From assembly GCA_021464525.1 (NCBI GenBank), contig JADRCO010000359.1:1-36181 (forward strand): a DNA stretch of 36,181 bases, given 5' to 3'. This DNA comes from Rhizophagus sp. LPA8_4_AMF. Its lineage: Eukaryota > Glomeromycota > Glomeromycetes > Glomerales > Glomeraceae. The position numbers and the translations under genes were made by a program. Positions 32,997 to 36,181 of the stretch are shown here, piece after piece (position 1 is the first letter of the stretch; the number at the start of each line of letters is the position of its first letter). The notes under the pieces are model-generated. The model was not told the origin of the DNA and did no database searches. It saw only the letters and a program-made list of their open reading frames with translations.

Positions 32997-34290
32997 ATGG
33001 GTAATAACAATTCACATTTAAAGCATAAACGGTCAACAACACCGGAATTTGACCAAATAGAATCGGAACAAGAAAATCAAGAAAAGCTATGGAGCATATC
33101 ATCGACTGATGTCGATTCTATTGATAGACTACATATGTATCATTTTCTTAAAAGATATATATTTCAAAATAATTTTTCTTCCCCAATTGAGGATAAGTTA
33201 ACTGAAGGAGGGTGTAAGATTTTAGATATTGGGTAAGTGATATTTCTCAAGTGAACATCTCAAAATATCTCGAAGAATTTTTATGGTGCATATATTTATT
33301 TCATGATTATTTAATTTTAAGGTGCGGCCCTGGAACATGGTTATTAGATTTAGCGAGCAAATATGAAGATTCTTATTTTTTTGGAGTTGATATTAATCCA
33401 CTATATCCACAAGAGGTAATAATATTTATAAATTTTATTTTATTTATTGAAATAAACCCGAAAATTTGATCCTTTGTCCTACATAAATTGATAGATAAAA
33501 CCAAATAATATTGAATTCATCAAAGCCGATGTAACTGATGGATTATCATTTCACGATAACGAATTTGATTTTACACATGTAGAAAATATGGGCCTTGTTT
33601 TTACACCAGACCAATGGGATTTTGTTCTTTCTGAGCTCATCAGGTATTTCTTTTTTTCTTTAAAAATATATATATATATATCCACATATGTGTGCATCTT
33701 ATTTTTGGGTTTCCAGTTTATAAATATATGTACTGTATATATATACATTTTTACAGAGTAACGAAACCAGGTGGATATATTGAAGTAGCTGGTAGACATA
33801 ATAGTTATGTTGGCGAAGGTCCGATTTTTCGTAAAATAACAGACGCATGTAAGTATATTCATTACTTTTAATTTTAATTTCATGTATTATTATAATTATA
33901 TATAGGATACTGAATTTTGATTTTCCGCAAATAAACATACTGTAATTAATTACAGTTTTAACATATTTTTCAAAAGAAAATATAGATACTGATTTGATGT
34001 ATAATCTAGATTCAAAATTTGAATTACATCCAAATATAGGAGAAGTTCATCGAATTGAAAAAGATTTTATTATAGGTCCCAATGGTGGTAAAACTGGTTT
34101 GGTTATTCAAGATATTAATAATTCTTATTTTACGTCGGAAATGGTGATTAAAAATCTTAGTGAGAAAATAGGAATTTCTAAAGAAGAATTTAAGAATATG
34201 ATAGAAAAAGATTTAATTGAGGAATTCAAACAAACCAGTCCTAGAGTTTTTCATTTTAGATTATGGGCTCAAAAACAATTATCGCAATAA
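32997..34290 (+). CDS. SAM-dependent methyltransferase, paralog 3 (five exons)
   Basis: Exons 32997-33232, 33322-33415, 33495-33643, 33757-33848 and 33956-34290 give 301 aa with GT-AG introns throughout. The start MGNNNSHLKHKRS fits the MGxxxS myristoylation pattern with basic residues after it. Residues 10-45 are acidic and polar and align poorly with the paralogs. The conserved part begins at DSIDRLHMYHFLKRYIFQNN. Motif I is KILDIGCGPGTWLLDL, the acidic residue lies in FFGVDINP, and NEFDFTHVENM and VTKPGGYIEVAG follow. The C-terminal block runs from NLDSKFELHPNIGEVHR to FHFRLWAQKQLSQ. Nothing is broken. It sits downstream of a duplicated promoter block and between two decayed copies of itself. 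Substrate and role are unknown. Confidence 0.88.
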
Positions 34291-34532
34291 TAATTCTTTT
34301 CTTGTTATGAATAAATTAATATTAATTTCCAGAAATCTAGTGTGCTATTGTACAATTTTCGACTAAAAATATATGGTCAATGTTTACGTTTAAAAAAAAT
34401 GTAATTTATACTCTTTTATTTTTGTTGGAAGTTTGTTAGACGTTTTTTACTTTTAACACAACGTTCATAGATCGACGGAATATCCTGATCGACGGGATTT
34501 CCTATGATCTTTGGTTCAACAACAGGGTCTGG
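34291..34532. other. 3' flank of methyltransferase gene 3, no gene seen
   Basis: Noncoding. A small ATCGACGGAATATCCTGATC and GACGGGATTTCC repeat lies at 34472-34502. Confidence 0.35.
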
Positions 34533-34675
34533 TTCATTTCACCGACAATCATTTCACCAACAGTTTTGAAATCCTTATCTTCAAATCAATGAATGACGAC
34601 AATCCGCGATTAGTACTATCACGGATTTTAGTAAAAGTTTTTCCCCAATAATAAAATAATTGTCGGTGAAATGAA
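34533..34675. mobile_element. Short MITE-like element
   Basis: TTCATTTCACCGACAAT at 34533-34549 is matched by its exact inverse ATTGTCGGTGAAATGAA at 34659-34675. A second partial copy of the left end (CATTTCACCAACA) follows at 34550-34562. The interior is noncoding and contains GATTAGTACTATCACGGATT. It lies next to the relic at 34741. No clear target-site duplication. Confidence 0.6.
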
Positions 34676-34740
34676 TGCGATCTCAACAATGTAACTTGTA
34701 AATCAGAGGTTGATGAAATTCTATCTATTCTGGAATTATT

Positions 34741-34910
34741 GATTTTCATATCAGATCCAATAAATTAATAATTTGTGTAAAAATAACCATGTTTAAAACG
34801 CATCTAAAAAATCTTATCAAATAAATCTTCTCTTCTTGAAAATCGAATTAAATTGTTTCAGCTAACCCAACATCCAAAGCTTTATATCCTTCTGTAATTA
34901 ATTTATCCAA
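34741..34910 (-). pseudogene. Decayed methyltransferase copy (end of exon 1 and exon 2)
   Basis: On the minus strand, the end of exon 1 reads DKLITEGYKALDVG with the split Gly codon and a GT at the expected junction (now GTTAGC). It corresponds to DKLTEGGCKILDIG in gene 3. After a short intron ending TTTTTTAG comes ATGCG, then a damaged Pro-Gly motif, TGGTTATT, and AATTTATTGGATCTGATATG. These align with ATGCGGTCCTGG and AATTTATCGGACTTGATATG of gene 2 exon 2. No later exons were found. It is closest to gene 2. Confidence 0.7.
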
Positions 34911-35220
34911 CTACTATTCATATCATTTAGTAATAAGAATAAGGTAAAATGTATTACCGTACTAAGATTTATAATTTTCAGATTATTATATTTTACTATT
35001 TTACGACTTTATATAATTTAAAAAAATTGTAAGTTCACGAGAAAAACCGAATTGAAAAAAACCAAATAGAACTAATAGAACTGGAATTAGAATTGGAAGT
35101 AGTAACTTGTTCAACAATTTTCTTAACATTTGGATGATGAAACTCATGCAATCTTCAATTCTTCTAGTAGCAACGCATAGACTTTTAAGTAAATTGTATA
35201 TTCATTATAAACAATTTACG
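34911..35220. other. Intergenic, no gene seen
   Basis: AT-rich, with a purine-rich GAACTAATAGAACTGGAATT stretch at about 35069; no supported coding frame. Confidence 0.35.
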
Positions 35221-35300
35221 TATGATCCGGTCCGTTCCATCCCGGTTCGGTCTTCGGTCCGCGGTCCAGAACCGGGTCGCGTACCTGGACCGCAATCCTA
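35221..35300. repeat. GC-rich patch of GGTCC/GGACC words
   Basis: About 80 bp of clustered CGGTCCG, CGGTTCGG, GGTCCGCGGTCC and ACCTGGACCG words form the most GC-rich stretch in the window. Such CGGTTCGG-rich patches can be parts of old inverted-repeat elements. A short open frame through it encodes Arg/Pro-rich sequence and is not regarded as a gene. The following 35320-35395 has ACCGTACC and GGTACGGT in inverted orientation, possibly part of the same element. Confidence 0.55.
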
Positions 35301-35443
35301 TTAAATTGATCAAAAATTACAAAAATTCCGTACCGTACCATACTTGTCCTATATACACTTATATATTGTAAAGCCAGTATAGTAAGGTACGGTTGCTAAA
35401 TTCTTTTTTTTTATATGATGTTCGAATAACTATTATATTAAAT

Positions 35444-35568
35444 GGACACTAATATCCAAATAAATATTATGGTAATATGAGCATTGATGTCCAAATAACC
35501 ACAATGGTAAAATAGACATTAATGATCAAATAACCATCTGGACATTGGTGTCCAAATAATCATGTACC
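35444..35568 (+). repeat. Degenerate ~35-bp tandem repeat, about 3.5 units
   Basis: Units of the form GGACATTGGTGTCCAAATAA plus AATTATGGTAATAT-like sequence start at about 35444, 35479, 35514 and 35540. The third is shortened. Substitutions are common. Confidence 0.7.
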
Positions 35569-35701
35569 GATATATTAAGCTATAGAGTACGATCTGTGTG
35601 GTAAAGGTTGTAGTACCGTATCAATTTGATCAACCGTATGAATATCCTCTTGCCTCAAAAATAGACTGGAAAAATATTTTTTATATATAAAAAAATTCAT
35701 T

Positions 35702-35815
35702 TGTGTTCTTTAAAATATAACAGATAACATTGTGTTCTTTAAAGTATAACAGATAACATTAAAATAAATATTTTCTTAATAAATACATGAATATGTAAAG
35801 AAAGTACTAGTACAG
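35702..35815 (+). repeat. 29-bp tandem duplication within a third copy of the promoter-proximal block
   Basis: TGTGTTCTTTAAAATATAAC followed by AGATAACAT occurs twice in a row (35702-35730 and 35731-35759) with one difference. After it come AATAAATACATGAATATGTA and AAAGAAAGTACTA, which match the block upstream of methyltransferase gene 3 (about 32219-32250). This suggests another family-associated unit, possibly with a gene beyond the window edge. Confidence 0.7.
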
Positions 35816-36181
35816 TCGGCTCGTGAATTTTTGTCCAGGCCTCCGTTATAGCCTTATTAGGATATTCGGTGACATAATGGGAAAATCTGGTATTATACAC
35901 AAAATAAAAAATCGTTATAAGAAAATTTATGTTATATTAGGAGTTACTTAATATATATAGTTATTATACGGGTTATCCCTTAAACGGTAGGCAATTGCGG
36001 GCAAATTTGCCCGCAATTTTACTACAAATTCAGCTCTCATCTATTTTTAGAAATACCTAAACTATTTTGGTAAAAAATTTTTCCCGATTAGAACAACGTA
36101 TATATCACATGATGACGATCATTAAATTACCGATCACATTAAAAAATCAAAAATTATCCATTAATAAAATATTTGCACTTT
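35816..36181. other. Window end, no gene seen, 26-bp perfect palindrome
   Basis: AATTGCGGGCAAA followed directly by TTTGCCCGCAATT (35993-36018) is a perfect 26-bp palindrome in otherwise AT-rich DNA. No coding frame is supported to the end of the window. Confidence 0.6.

Noticed and set aside
34549-34749. A minus-strand frame starting MKINNSRID, resembling the MGINNSR start of methyltransferase gene 2
   Set aside because: The ATG lies inside the relic of exon 2 (the GLDMKP position), as the aligned nucleotides before it show; the likeness to the gene start is by chance and the frame runs into a MITE-like element.
35107-35304. 65-codon frame ending in an Arg/Pro/Gly-rich tail
   Set aside because: The unusual tail comes from the GC-rich repeat patch; the rest is ordinary AT-rich translation.
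1-36181. tRNA, rRNA and CRISPR arrays
   Set aside because: No tRNA cloverleaf with a proper B-box was found (the nearest word, GGTTCGACAATC at 11238, lacks partners), no rRNA-like GC-rich conserved stretch exists, and the tandem repeats have no spacer structure.

Overview
The window looks like nuclear DNA of an arbuscular mycorrhizal fungus of the Rhizophagus type (Glomeromycotina). This is inferred, not proven. It is very AT-rich, genes are sparse and carry short GT-AG introns, homopolymers and microsatellites are frequent, and much of the space is transposon debris. The few genes present (a Pho84/PHT1 phosphate transporter, an AA5 copper-radical oxidase and an expanded family of small SAM-dependent methyltransferases) fit that lineage.

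Layout. 1-3.5 kb: a foldback repeat and a dead Mutator-like (MULE) DNA transposon with ~110-bp terminal inverted repeats and a decayed transposase. 3.5-7.5 kb: no gene; one copy of a dispersed repeat, a 347-bp inverted-repeat element and an 89-nt hairpin. 7.55-8.82 kb (+): methyltransferase gene 1. 8.8-16.8 kb: no intact gene; two protein-like remnants and two short elements with target-site duplications. 16.85-18.69 kb (+): phosphate transporter, three exons, 543 aa. 18.7-24.7 kb: no intact gene; a pogo-like MITE, the second copy of the dispersed repeat and a frameshifted coding remnant. 24.75-26.5 kb (+): glyoxal oxidase-like gene, whose 5' exon I could not place. 28.78-30.12 kb (-) and 33.0-34.29 kb (+): methyltransferase genes 2 and 3, divergently arranged. 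Two decayed copies of the same family lie between and after them (31.46 and 34.74 kb), and a promoter-proximal block is repeated. 35.2-36.2 kb: tandem repeats, a GC-rich patch and a perfect 26-bp palindrome.

The clearest biological theme is the methyltransferase family. There are three intact genes and two relics in 27 kb. All intact copies have the same five-exon structure (exons 2-4 are exactly 94, 149 and 92 nt in each), a conserved Rossmann core and a variable N-terminal tail. All three begin with Met-Gly-x-x-x-Ser, which matches the N-myristoylation consensus. I infer a recently expanding, possibly membrane-tethered methyltransferase family undergoing birth and death; its substrate is unknown. 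The phosphate transporter and the oxidase appear to be independent housekeeping or symbiosis-related genes rather than part of one pathway. All exon boundaries were read by eye from splice motifs, reading frame and agreement between paralogs.
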